DNA of 64,000 nt from Niabella beijingensis (lineage in GTDB: Bacteria; Bacteroidota; Bacteroidia; Chitinophagales; Chitinophagaceae). The position numbers were made by a program, and so were the translations under genes. Below, one piece after another: positions 18,899 through 27,972 of this stretch. The DNA lies in contig NZ_JAIQDI010000002.1 in the NCBI RefSeq assembly GCF_020034665.1, forward strand, positions 1,860,001 through 1,924,000. Direction: 5' to 3'. A model generated the notes under the pieces. The model made no database searches, was not told the origin of the DNA, and saw nothing but the letters and a program-made list of their open reading frames with translations. Positions within the stretch are counted from its first letter, which is position 1. Each line of letters opens with the position of its first letter.

Positions 18899-19645
18899 TT
18901 AGAAGCCAATACTATTGCCGCCATCTACAGGCAATGTAATGCCGGTAACATATTCCGCGGCATCACTTGCAAGGTAAAGCGCCGCCCGGGCGATGTCCTC
19001 AGGCTGCCCCATTTTGCCCATTGGGGTACGGGCAAATACCCGTGCCTTACGATCGGGATCACTGTTCAGGGCTTTGTCTGTCATGTCTGAATAAATAAAT
19101 CCCGGAGCTATCGAATTAACCCGGATACCCCCGGGCGCTAATTCCACGGCCATTGCCCTTGTCATTCCGTCAACGGCTGATTTGGAGGCGCTATATGCTA
19201 TCACTTTGGGTAATCCATATAACGCCGCCATAGAACTGATATTGATGATACAACCGGAACCAGCCTGTAACATGTATTTTGTCACCTCCCGGCTCAAAGC
19301 AAACACTGCATTCACATTTGTATTCATTATTTTCTGAAACTCCTCATCGGTTACCGTTTCAAAGTCCTTCTTCATATTAATACCCGCGTTATTGACCAGT
19401 ATGTCAATGCGTCCAAACTCCTCGGCTACCGTATCCACGAAGGCAGGTATAGCGCCAAAATCAGTTATATCCAGTACTTTTGCATGACATAAGCGATCAA
19501 GATGTTCTCCGGCTTCTTGCAGTTTACCGGCATTCCGCCCCACAATAATGGTTTCAATATCATTTTGCAGAAATTTGCGGGCAATCGCATTCCCCAGGCC
19601 CGAGCCGCCACCCGTTACAATTGCAATTTTTCTTTTAGGTTCCAC
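18899..19645 (-). CDS. SDR-family NAD(P)-dependent oxidoreductase
   Basis: 248 residues of a classical short-chain dehydrogenase: cofactor motif TGGGSGLG at about 11-18, NNAG near 87, catalytic Ser and the YSASK motif near 151, and a C-terminal VDGGNSIGF end. It resembles gluconate 5-dehydrogenase and 3-oxoacyl reductase-like members. It sits between the alpha-glucuronidase and xylanase genes with 9 and 28 base gaps, so a role with glucuronate-derived or pentose-derived compounds is plausible. Substrate is unknown; no other hexuronate pathway genes are in the window. Confidence 0.85.
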   Translation of the reverse strand: MEPKRKIAIVTGGGSGLGNAIARKFLQNDIETIIVGRNAGKLQEAGEHLDRLCHAKVLDITDFGAIPAFVDTVAEEFGRIDILVNNAGINMKKDFETVTDEEFQKIMNTNVNAVFALSREVTKYMLQAGSGCIINISSMAALYGLPKVIAYSASKSAVDGMTRAMAVELAPGGIRVNSIAPGFIYSDMTDKALNSDPDRKARVFARTPMGKMGQPEDIARAALYLASDAAEYVTGITLPVDGGNSIGF

Positions 19646-19654
19646 GGTATCTTT

Positions 19655-21868
19655 TTAGTTTACATTATTAATACCCGGGGCAAGGGGAAACCTGAGACGT
19701 TTATAATCGTCCAGGCTTTCACGAGGTGGTTCGTTTTGCCCCGGTATTGGTTGTTTCGAAAATGTTTGAAAATATAATAAACACGCATTCCGCCACCACA
19801 CAGCTTCTTTTTCCTGGATCTTTAAAAGCATTCGTACCTGTTCAAACCGTTGCCGGTCCACATACTTCCTGAGGCCGTCCCATTGCTGCTCCATCCATCT
19901 TACTGCGGCTGCTCCAGCGTAATATTTATCGCAAAGTTCCCCCCAAAGGGTCTTGCCACTTTTCATTCTGAAATTCCAGGGAACATGATGGAACCACAGT
20001 ATAAACTTTTCATCGCAGGTGTTCCTGTTACCCCATTGTTGTTGTACCCGGGGCGCATATTGTGCCAGTGCATTGCTACCGGTTGCTGTTCGGTCAAATC
20101 CTAAACCCGTTTGATCCGCTTTGTGATAATAAACCGGGTTCCAGTCTGCCCTTCCCGCGTTGGCAACCCAGGGTGCAGGCCCGTAGTGGTGCCCGGTCCC
20201 CATAATATGATGCAGTCCTAATGGTGTCATATAATTCACTGCCGCTTCGCGGGAGCCCATCATGATATCTTTTACTTTTGCGACAAACTGTCCATCGTTG
20301 GTAAAGGTTTGCTTTAACCATTCTTCTGCAATCTCCTCCGATGACAGATCATGGTTCCACGCGAGCCTGCCGAAGGCATACCAGTTTGCCTGGCCAAAGG
20401 GATGTGCCGTCCAATTAATATCATTTCCAATATTTGCCACGCCCGCTATAGCCGTAATCGTACTGCGTTGCAATGAACCATCAATCACCTTTGCAACAGT
20501 TGATCCCTCTCCCCTGATATAGGTATCTGCGTTCAGGCATTCTTTAAACAAGGGCGCCTCATAAACCAGGTGCGTTCCCTGTCCCAGGTATTCCTGCGTC
20601 AACTGGAACTCCAAGGCGAGGTTGGTTTGAGGCATAGCGCCCAGTAAGGGCGAGAAGGGTTCCCGGGGCTGAAAATCAATCGGACCGTTTTTTACCTGCA
20701 CCAGCACATTTTTCCTGAATTTTCCATCCAGCGGCTTAAACTCATCGTAAGCCTGCTTGAACCGGTCTTCGGCAGCTATGTCGCTGCTATGCCCGGTGGC
20801 GCCTTCCGAAAAATGTTCTTCTTCTTTCTGTACCCGGGCGTCGTAAACAAAAGCGCGCCACATTACCATACCCCCATGTGGCGCCAGTACATCGGCAAAC
20901 ATATTTGCTCCATCGGCATGTGTTCTTCCATAGCCCTGAGGGCCCGGTTGCCCTTCAGAATTCGCTTTTATCAAAAAGCCACCAAAATCAGGAATCAACT
21001 CGTAAATGTCATCACATTTTTTTGCCCACCAGTTTTTCACTTCAGCGTTCAGGGGGTCTGCTGTTTTTAGCCCGCCGATCTCTACCGGTGCGTTGAACTT
21101 TGCGGTTAAATATACTTGGATACCGTAGGGTCTGAATACATCTGCAAGCGCCTTCACTTTTTCAAGATACGGCCTTGTTAATACAAGGGAATTGGCATTT
21201 ACATTGGTCAGTACTGTTCCATTAATTCCTATGGAAGCATTTGCTCTTGCATAATCGATATAACGCTGATCTATATAACCCGGTAACGTATGCCAGTTCC
21301 ATATAGAAATGCCAGCGTACCCCCGCTCTACGCTACGGTTTAAATTATCCCAATGGTTCAGCACCCGGTGCTGAATTTTAGGAACACTTACTATTGAAAG
21401 TTCATCAATGGATTGAAAGGTCTGTATTAAACGTAAAAATGCAAAGGTTCCATATAAAACACCGATATCAGTATTGGCCGCAATCATCGTTATTTTTTTG
21501 CCATCATTCTTTTTCGTAAGAATCGCATAGCCCTCTTTGCCCAGATTAAAATTAACCGAGCGCAGCAACCGATTTATCACCGGTGAGGTTTGCGGTGTTC
21601 CCAGTACTACAGTTTTGTCCCCTGCCTCCTGCTGATCTGCAATTTTAGCATCCAGTAGATGCTCTAACGCTGACTGGAGTTCCTTTTTTGCGATCATTAA
21701 GGTAGCGGAGGCCTCGTGCGCAGCAATACCAGAGATATTGCTCCTGTATTGATGAAGCATTGCTGCATTTTCTATCTTATTATACCTCAGCCAAAGTCGA
21801 TAACCATCTTCTGCGCGGCAAACACCGGAGAACATCAGCAATGCGAAAAACAAAAAACTTCTTTTCAT
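19655..21868 (-). CDS. Alpha-glucuronidase, GH67
   Basis: 737 residues with a signal peptide (MKRSFLFF.., ..GVCRA). GH67 features are clear: NHWDNLNRSVERGYAG, the catalytic acid in KANSEGQPGP (about Glu305) and VLVQVKNGPIDFQPREPF, which holds residues near the second catalytic centre. It releases (4-O-methyl)glucuronic acid from the non-reducing end of xylo-oligosaccharides. The start at 21868 is preferred to the ATG at 21886 because it begins the signal peptide and is preceded by AAAAGTTTTT. It complements the GH115 enzyme of operon A, which can act on internal residues. Confidence 0.95.
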   Translation of the reverse strand: MKRSFLFFALLMFSGVCRAEDGYRLWLRYNKIENAAMLHQYRSNISGIAAHEASATLMIAKKELQSALEHLLDAKIADQQEAGDKTVVLGTPQTSPVINRLLRSVNFNLGKEGYAILTKKNDGKKITMIAANTDIGVLYGTFAFLRLIQTFQSIDELSIVSVPKIQHRVLNHWDNLNRSVERGYAGISIWNWHTLPGYIDQRYIDYARANASIGINGTVLTNVNANSLVLTRPYLEKVKALADVFRPYGIQVYLTAKFNAPVEIGGLKTADPLNAEVKNWWAKKCDDIYELIPDFGGFLIKANSEGQPGPQGYGRTHADGANMFADVLAPHGGMVMWRAFVYDARVQKEEEHFSEGATGHSSDIAAEDRFKQAYDEFKPLDGKFRKNVLVQVKNGPIDFQPREPFSPLLGAMPQTNLALEFQLTQEYLGQGTHLVYEAPLFKECLNADTYIRGEGSTVAKVIDGSLQRSTITAIAGVANIGNDINWTAHPFGQANWYAFGRLAWNHDLSSEEIAEEWLKQTFTNDGQFVAKVKDIMMGSREAAVNYMTPLGLHHIMGTGHHYGPAPWVANAGRADWNPVYYHKADQTGLGFDRTATGSNALAQYAPRVQQQWGNRNTCDEKFILWFHHVPWNFRMKSGKTLWGELCDKYYAGAAAVRWMEQQWDGLRKYVDRQRFEQVRMLLKIQEKEAVWWRNACLLYFQTFSKQPIPGQNEPPRESLDDYKRLRFPLAPGINNVN

Positions 21869-21912
21869 AAAAACTTTTGAGCGCATCCGGGATGGAATAA
21901 AAAAATTAAGCT

Positions 21913-22947
21913 TTATAACTCTGTTCTTTTTAACGAAGACTGGCGAATGATTAGTCCCGAGTTAATAATTACGGTGTCGATCTGTTTTATATCGCTTGTA
22001 CCTTTTAAATGATTGATGAGCGCCCGGGCGGCAACCTCTCCCATTTCAATTCCGGGATAATTGACAGTAGTAAGCGAAGGTTCGATCAGATGTCCTATGG
22101 CATCGTTATTAAACCCGACGACTGCAATATCACCAGGCACCCCAACATTATGTTCCTTTAAGGTTTTTATAAACGCCGCGGCCACAAAATCATTGGTAAT
22201 AAATACACCATCGGGGACGGGATTCATCTCAAGGATTTTCTTAGCAGAAACAATACCGGCGTTTTCACTTAAATTGTCGATCAGTACCAGATTTTCATCA
22301 AAGGGCAGTCCTGCATCCCGCAATGCGTCCCGGTAGCCCCTGTAACGGTCCGCATAGACATTCCTGGCCAAATTAGAGCTGACATGCGCGATGTGTCTGC
22401 ATCCCTGTCCGATTAAATGCCTGGTCGCTTCATAACCACATTTATAATTATCGATTACCACCACGGTGTTGCCATTGCCTTGCTCCACGCGGTCGAAAAA
22501 GACAACCGGTACTCCTTTATCCGAAAACCATTTAAAATGATCATAATTTTTCGTATCAAAAGACAAAGCCGCAATCAGGCCGTCAACCCGTTTATTAAAG
22601 AGGTTTTTGGCATTTGCCACTTCTTTTTCATAACTTTCTGAAGAGTGGGCTATGATCAAATCATAACCTGCTTCTGTTGTTACTTTTTCTACTCCTAATA
22701 AAACCGAATTGGCAAAATTGCTGTTCAGCTCATGGATCATAAATCCAATGGTATTGGTTACCTGTTTACGTAGGCTACGGGCAAAATAGTTCGTCCGGTA
22801 TCCCCTTTTTTCAGCAAGTTCATAAATCTTCTTTTTTGTTTTTTTGCTGACAACAGGATCGTCTTTCAATGCCCTGCTGACCGTTGCAACAGATATATTT
22901 AATTCATCTGCAAGATCATAAATAGTAACTTCCTTCTTTACTGACAT
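21913..22947 (-). CDS. LacI-family transcriptional regulator
   Basis: 344 residues: an N-terminal helix-turn-helix (about 8-30, TIYDLADELNISVATVSRAL) with a hinge helix, then a periplasmic-binding-protein-like effector domain (about 62-340). It is the fifth gene of operon B, between xylulokinase and alpha-glucuronidase. Five palindromes of LacI type in this locus (31163, 31264, 42070, 42172, 46709) are likely its operators, which would make it autoregulated. The effector is probably a xylan-derived sugar; xylose, xylobiose or glucuronate are candidates, none shown by sequence. Confidence 0.93.
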   Translation of the reverse strand: MSVKKEVTIYDLADELNISVATVSRALKDDPVVSKKTKKKIYELAEKRGYRTNYFARSLRKQVTNTIGFMIHELNSNFANSVLLGVEKVTTEAGYDLIIAHSSESYEKEVANAKNLFNKRVDGLIAALSFDTKNYDHFKWFSDKGVPVVFFDRVEQGNGNTVVVIDNYKCGYEATRHLIGQGCRHIAHVSSNLARNVYADRYRGYRDALRDAGLPFDENLVLIDNLSENAGIVSAKKILEMNPVPDGVFITNDFVAAAFIKTLKEHNVGVPGDIAVVGFNNDAIGHLIEPSLTTVNYPGIEMGEVAARALINHLKGTSDIKQIDTVIINSGLIIRQSSLKRTEL

Positions 22948-22986
22948 ACAGCATTCATTTAAACTGTGATAAAAGCGCTAACAGCG

Positions 22987-24507
22987 CTACAGGTATTTCC
23001 GTACACATCCTACACCCGTATCCGCCCCCTGCTGTTCCATATGCTTATCCAGCAGGTTTCTCCATTCTGTATACAGCTCATCATATAACCGGGTTTGCAC
23101 CGGTTGAATAATGGAAAGCGCTTCACGTTTCTGAAAGGCCTCTCCGGTGTTACGAAAATAGCCGCATCCTATACCTGCACCGAGCGCCGCTCCTACACTT
23201 CCATCGCAGTTGTAGAGTTCTACCGGCACGTTGGTAACGTTTACAAAGGCTTCTGTAAATACAGGACTTAAAAACATATTGGCCTTGCCCGCTTTGATTA
23301 CCGAAGGATTCATGCCATTGCTGCGCATTATATCCAACCCATATCGGAACGCAAAAGCGATTCCTTCCTGTGCTGCCCGTAATATATGCGCATTGCTGTG
23401 CTTATTCAGATCGATATTATGCAGATGGGCTCCGATGATCCTATTGTTCAGCATACGCTCCGCGCCATTGCCAAAGGGCAATATCGACAGGCCTTCACTT
23501 CCGGGTCGTATGGTTTCCGCCAGCTCATTCATTTTATGATAGGAAAATCCGCCATTTAAGTTTCTGATCCAGCGATTCAAAATGCCGGTTCCATTGATAC
23601 AAAGCAGTACACCAATTCGCTCCTGCTCCTTGCTGTAATTGACATGGGCAAAGCTATTGATCCGGCTCCGGGGGTCGCTGACAGGCCGGTCACTCACTCC
23701 ATAAATAACGCCTGATGTACCGGCAGTGGCGGCCACATCGCCCGGTTCGAGCACATTCAGTGACAGCGCATTGTTTGGCTGGTCACCGGCCTTATACGAT
23801 ACAGGGATACCTGCTTTTAAGAATAGCTCTTCCGCGGCTTCCCTGGTCAGACTGCCATGTGTTGCAAATACATCGCCGATTTGAGGAATAAGCTTTTCAT
23901 CGAAATCAAAAAAATCCATGATATCTGCTGATAACCGGGCATTTAAAAAATCCCAGAAGATGCCTTCCGATAAGGCAGAAGGCGTGGTTGTGATGCTGCC
24001 GGTGAGCCGCTGCGCTATAAAATCGCCGGGCAACATTATTTTATCGATTTTTTTGTAGAGCTCCGGTTCCATTTCCTTAACCCAGGCCAGTTTTGCTGCC
24101 GTAAAATTTCCGGGAGAATTTAAAAGACGCGACAAACAATAGTCTGTGCCCAGACCTTCAAAAGCGCGGTTTCCATATGGAACAGCACGGCTATCACACC
24201 AGATAATGCTATTGCGCAGCACATTACCCGCTTTATCTAACAATACCAAACCATGCATTTGATACGATATCCCGATAGCGCCGATATCGTTCCTGTTGTA
24301 TTTGCCTGTTTCATGCAGTTTTTTAATCGCGTCCTTTACGTCATTCCACCAGCGTTCGGGCGACTGCTCTGCCCAACCGGATTGCAGCGCTATGATCTCC
24401 CGTTCCGTTTCCGGATATTGGGCGGAAGCAATGGTTTGCTGAGTAGCACCATCCACTACCGAAACTTTAACAGAGGAAGTTCCTACATCGATTCCTAATA
24501 GTAACAT
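22987..24507 (-). CDS. xylB: Xylulokinase
   Basis: 506 residues of the FGGY carbohydrate kinase family. The N-terminal LLLGIDVGTSSVKVSVVD is the ATP-binding phosphate motif, and the GDQPNNALSL and AATAGTSGVIYG segments belong to the second domain. It phosphorylates D-xylulose made by the isomerase encoded 41 bases upstream. The adjacency to xylA and the usual family length (about 500) make xylulokinase much more likely than another FGGY kinase. Confidence 0.95.
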   Translation of the reverse strand: MLLLGIDVGTSSVKVSVVDGATQQTIASAQYPETEREIIALQSGWAEQSPERWWNDVKDAIKKLHETGKYNRNDIGAIGISYQMHGLVLLDKAGNVLRNSIIWCDSRAVPYGNRAFEGLGTDYCLSRLLNSPGNFTAAKLAWVKEMEPELYKKIDKIMLPGDFIAQRLTGSITTTPSALSEGIFWDFLNARLSADIMDFFDFDEKLIPQIGDVFATHGSLTREAAEELFLKAGIPVSYKAGDQPNNALSLNVLEPGDVAATAGTSGVIYGVSDRPVSDPRSRINSFAHVNYSKEQERIGVLLCINGTGILNRWIRNLNGGFSYHKMNELAETIRPGSEGLSILPFGNGAERMLNNRIIGAHLHNIDLNKHSNAHILRAAQEGIAFAFRYGLDIMRSNGMNPSVIKAGKANMFLSPVFTEAFVNVTNVPVELYNCDGSVGAALGAGIGCGYFRNTGEAFQKREALSIIQPVQTRLYDELYTEWRNLLDKHMEQQGADTGVGCVRKYL

Positions 24508-24548
24508 TGTTTTGCTTTCATTGAATTATCCATGGCCGTTGTCACCCG

Positions 24549-25877
24549 CTAAATGTACCTGTTGATAATATTCTCCAGGTATTCCTGTCTACCACTTTTG
24601 CTGGCGGGTTCGCCGGCTTCAATGGCATAGGCACGCAGCTCTTCCAGGGAAAGCTTTCCTTGTTCAAATTCCCGGCCTTTACCGCTGTTGAAAGAGGCAT
24701 AACGTTCCGCCCGGACCTGTTTATAGTCTGATTTGTTTAATACGGCATCAGCCGTAATCAGCGCTCTTGCAAATGTGTCCATTCCGCCGATATGTGCATA
24801 AAACAGGTCATTCAGATCTGTGGATGCCCTGCGGATCTTGGCATCGAAGTTGATTCCTCCTCCCTTCAGTCCGCCGGTTTCCAGGAAGATTAACATTGCT
24901 TCGGTGAGCTCGTTTAAATTATTAGGGAACTGGTCGGTATCCCAGCCATTTTGATAGTCGCCGCGGTTGGCATCCAGCGAACCTAATACGCCCGCATCGG
25001 CGGCTACCTGCAGCTCGTGCTGAAAGGTATGACCTGCCAGGGTAGCATGGTTTACTTCGATGTTTATTTTGAAATCGTCCAGCAAATCCCACTGGCGTAA
25101 AAAACCAATTACGGTTTCACTGTCAAAATCGTACTGGTGTTTGGTGGGCTCCATGGGTTTGGGTTCTATTAAGAACGTACCTTTAAAACCATTTTTCCTC
25201 GCATAATCTTTGGCGGTGTGCAGGAAGCGGGCTAAATGTTCTTTTTCCCGTTTCATATCGGTGTTTAGCAGGGTCATATACCCTTCTCTGCCCCCCCAAA
25301 ACACATAACCCTCCCCGCCCAGTTCTATGGTAGCATCGATTGCCGCTTTTACTTGCGCCGCCGCATGGGATAATACATGAAAATCAGGATTGGTGGAGGC
25401 GCCGTTCATATAACGTGGATTGGAAAATACATTGGCGGTGCCCCACAATAACTTTACATCGCTTTCGGCCTGTTTTTGTTTAGCATAGTCTACCAGGGCC
25501 TCTAAGCGCCTGTCATTTTCTTTGATATCTGGCCCGTAATCTACAAGATCGACATCGTGAAAACAATAGAACGGAAGGTTCATTTTAGTGATAAACTCAA
25601 AAGCCGCATCCATCTTGTCTTTGGCGCGTTCCACGGGATCTGCCTTTAGATTCCAATCGAATACATGGGTGCCGGGACCAAAAGGGTCGTTACCGTCATT
25701 GCAGAACGAATGCCAGTAAGCACATGCAAAACGAAAATGTTCTTTTAAAGTCTTACCGGCTACTATCCGGTTTTCATCATACCACCGAAAAGCCAGCGGA
25801 TTATCACTTTCCAGACCTTCATATTGTATTGCAGGAACACCTTTAAAGTATTCATGATCTCCTAGAATAATACTCAT
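24549..25877 (-). CDS. xylA: Xylose isomerase
   Basis: 442 residues, the length of class II xylose isomerases. It shows the active-site His region FCFHDVDL-like ([12 protein letters not shown]), the metal-ligand Glu in [10 protein letters not shown], and the [18 protein letters not shown] segment. It converts D-xylose to D-xylulose in the cytoplasm using divalent metal ions. It begins 104 bases after susD, the longest gap inside operon B, which could hold a secondary start or processing site. Confidence 0.97.
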   Translation of the reverse strand: MSIILGDHEYFKGVPAIQYEGLESDNPLAFRWYDENRIVAGKTLKEHFRFACAYWHSFCNDGNDPFGPGTHVFDWNLKADPVERAKDKMDAAFEFITKMNLPFYCFHDVDLVDYGPDIKENDRRLEALVDYAKQKQAESDVKLLWGTANVFSNPRYMNGASTNPDFHVLSHAAAQVKAAIDATIELGGEGYVFWGGREGYMTLLNTDMKREKEHLARFLHTAKDYARKNGFKGTFLIEPKPMEPTKHQYDFDSETVIGFLRQWDLLDDFKINIEVNHATLAGHTFQHELQVAADAGVLGSLDANRGDYQNGWDTDQFPNNLNELTEAMLIFLETGGLKGGGINFDAKIRRASTDLNDLFYAHIGGMDTFARALITADAVLNKSDYKQVRAERYASFNSGKGREFEQGKLSLEELRAYAIEAGEPASKSGRQEYLENIINRYI

Positions 25878-25981
25878 AATAACGCTCTTATCTTGTTTTA
25901 AATAATTTACGTACTGTATGAAAAAAAATCAGAACCAACGTACAGGTCAATAATAAAACCGAAACACTTTATCCGGGATGC

Positions 25982-27961
25982 TTAATATCCCGGGTTCTGA
26001 TAAGCCCTCTTCTCTTCAGTGCTCATATCCATTCCATCAAGTTGGGATTGAGGTATCGGCCGCAGATAATGGGCAGGAGTAATTGTACGGGTAACGGTAC
26101 CTATTGTATGATCCTTCCAGTCGTTCGGATTGGTTTTGCCGGCAATTTCGAAGCTGCTGCTCAGTTCGCTCCATTTTTGTGTACGCACCAAATCCAGCCA
26201 ACGGTATCCTTCCCCAAAATACTCGCGGGAACGTTCTGCAAGTATATAATTGATATCTATTGCAGCGGGTGTAGCGGCAATTAAGGCAACACTGTTATCC
26301 TGTACTTTGGCAACATTGCCTCCGTTATCCCAACGCCACTTTCCGGCGCGCGCACGAATTATATTTATCAATCCTCTTGCTGAACCGTCATTTGCGTAGG
26401 CACCTGCTACACCTTTAGTAACGGCACCTTTAACAGCTGCTTCAGCAGCTATGAAGAACAACTCAGAAAATTTGGCGGCAACATAAGGACGGGTAAGGCT
26501 TCCGTTTGGCTGACCCAAACCTCCGTTGTTATCGGTACGATAAGGCCCCATTTTCCAGTTGCCGGGATAGCATATCCTGCTAAAAGCTTTTGGTTCAATT
26601 ACAAAATCCGCACGCCCGGGCAATACACCGGCACCAACATTACTGTTATAGATCGAGTTTGAATAGTCTACACCGCCTACATCAGTATTTAAAAATGTAA
26701 GGATAACATCACCGTTTGATACCGGTAAATAATTAGCATTATACATCTGATTCGCAGCAATACCGGCTTCTTTCCAGTTACTCCGATACCTTGTTACAAA
26801 CGTACCATCATAACGAGAATCATTTGTTTTATCAGCAAAGGTTTTGGTAAACACACCATGCGGTGGTGCGATCATGGTCCAGGGGCGCCCTAAAGGCTGG
26901 GTGGCAGCGCGTTGAACAGAGCTTACCGCTGCCCATGATGTACTGGAGGTACTGCTTCTGATATTCGTATAATTCCATTGTTCAAACCAGTGGGCAAAAT
27001 TGTCAGTTCCAAAACCGCCACCGCTATAACCCAAATCGCCTCCATTATAGATGCTGCTTTTTTCGGTATGGTCAGCATATAATACCGATTCGTTGTTCCG
27101 GTCGTTGGGGCCGTTGTTTACATCATAAAATGTCGGTTGCAAACCAAAAGATGCGGGGTTAGCGATCGCTGTGGTTGCCACGTCATAGGCCTGCTGAAAA
27201 TACCAGGTCGCATCATGCCCGTCGGGATCTGTTCGCGCAGCTTCGGGATAAGTAGGAATACTGTTGGGGTTTTGCAGCCACCATCCATAGGTAAGATAGG
27301 CTTTTGCAAGAAACAACCGTGCGGCAGTTTTGGTAACCCCGCCGGTTACCCTGCCCACATCGGGCAATTGTTCTGCAGCCAGCAGCAGATCAGGGAATAT
27401 AGCTTTCGTATATACTTCAGGAACGGTATTACGTTTTGAAGTCCGAACAGTTGATGTATTAAATTTCAATTCGCCACCGCCCAGATCTAACGGTACACCA
27501 CCAAAGGTTTGCACCAAAAGGAAATAATCAAAGGCCCTGAAAAATCTTGCTTCTGCAATTAATGATTCGACGACGCCAACCGCAGCTCCGTTTTCTATCA
27601 CACCGCTGGCCGTATTGATAGCTGGGAAAGCGGCTCCCCAGACAATACCGGTATTACTGGATGCAGGATCGATTACGCCTACGCCTGAAAAATCGAGGTT
27701 TTTTACATTACCGTCAGAGTTTTGACCCCATGTATGTTCATCAGTACTTACCTGATTGGCGTTAATGAAGTAACCGTTTCCGTACATCAGCCGCAGGTGT
27801 CCGTAAAGCGCTGTGATACCCCCTTTTACACCCGCATCGGTTTTAAAGTAGTCCGGGGTAAATATGCTGCGGGGATTTTCATCCAGTATTTTAGAACATC
27901 CCGTTATAAACAGTGCTGCAAAAATTGCGAGCCAACAGGTTCTTATATATTTATGTTTCAT
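25982..27961 (-). CDS. SusD/RagB-family xylan-binding lipoprotein
   Basis: 659 residues with a lipoprotein signal (ALFITGC). It carries SusD features: an N-terminal helical part with SLIAEARFFRAFDYFLLVQTFGG, and a C-terminal part with ILAERSREYFGEGYRWLDLVRT and an RAYQNPGY end. It is about 100 residues longer than the SusD of the first locus, through insertions in the middle. It starts 11 bases after the susC stop. By context it should bind xylo-oligosaccharides at the cell surface. Confidence 0.94.
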   Translation of the reverse strand: MKHKYIRTCWLAIFAALFITGCSKILDENPRSIFTPDYFKTDAGVKGGITALYGHLRLMYGNGYFINANQVSTDEHTWGQNSDGNVKNLDFSGVGVIDPASSNTGIVWGAAFPAINTASGVIENGAAVGVVESLIAEARFFRAFDYFLLVQTFGGVPLDLGGGELKFNTSTVRTSKRNTVPEVYTKAIFPDLLLAAEQLPDVGRVTGGVTKTAARLFLAKAYLTYGWWLQNPNSIPTYPEAARTDPDGHDATWYFQQAYDVATTAIANPASFGLQPTFYDVNNGPNDRNNESVLYADHTEKSSIYNGGDLGYSGGGFGTDNFAHWFEQWNYTNIRSSTSSTSWAAVSSVQRAATQPLGRPWTMIAPPHGVFTKTFADKTNDSRYDGTFVTRYRSNWKEAGIAANQMYNANYLPVSNGDVILTFLNTDVGGVDYSNSIYNSNVGAGVLPGRADFVIEPKAFSRICYPGNWKMGPYRTDNNGGLGQPNGSLTRPYVAAKFSELFFIAAEAAVKGAVTKGVAGAYANDGSARGLINIIRARAGKWRWDNGGNVAKVQDNSVALIAATPAAIDINYILAERSREYFGEGYRWLDLVRTQKWSELSSSFEIAGKTNPNDWKDHTIGTVTRTITPAHYLRPIPQSQLDGMDMSTEEKRAYQNPGY

Positions 27962-27972
27962 TGCTGTAGGTT

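Noticed and set aside
22966..22990. GCGCT-containing repeats between xylB and lacI as an autoregulatory operator
   Set aside because: AAGCGCTA differs from the AATCG(A/G)TT core in sequence and is only weakly palindromic; the gene is already in operon B.
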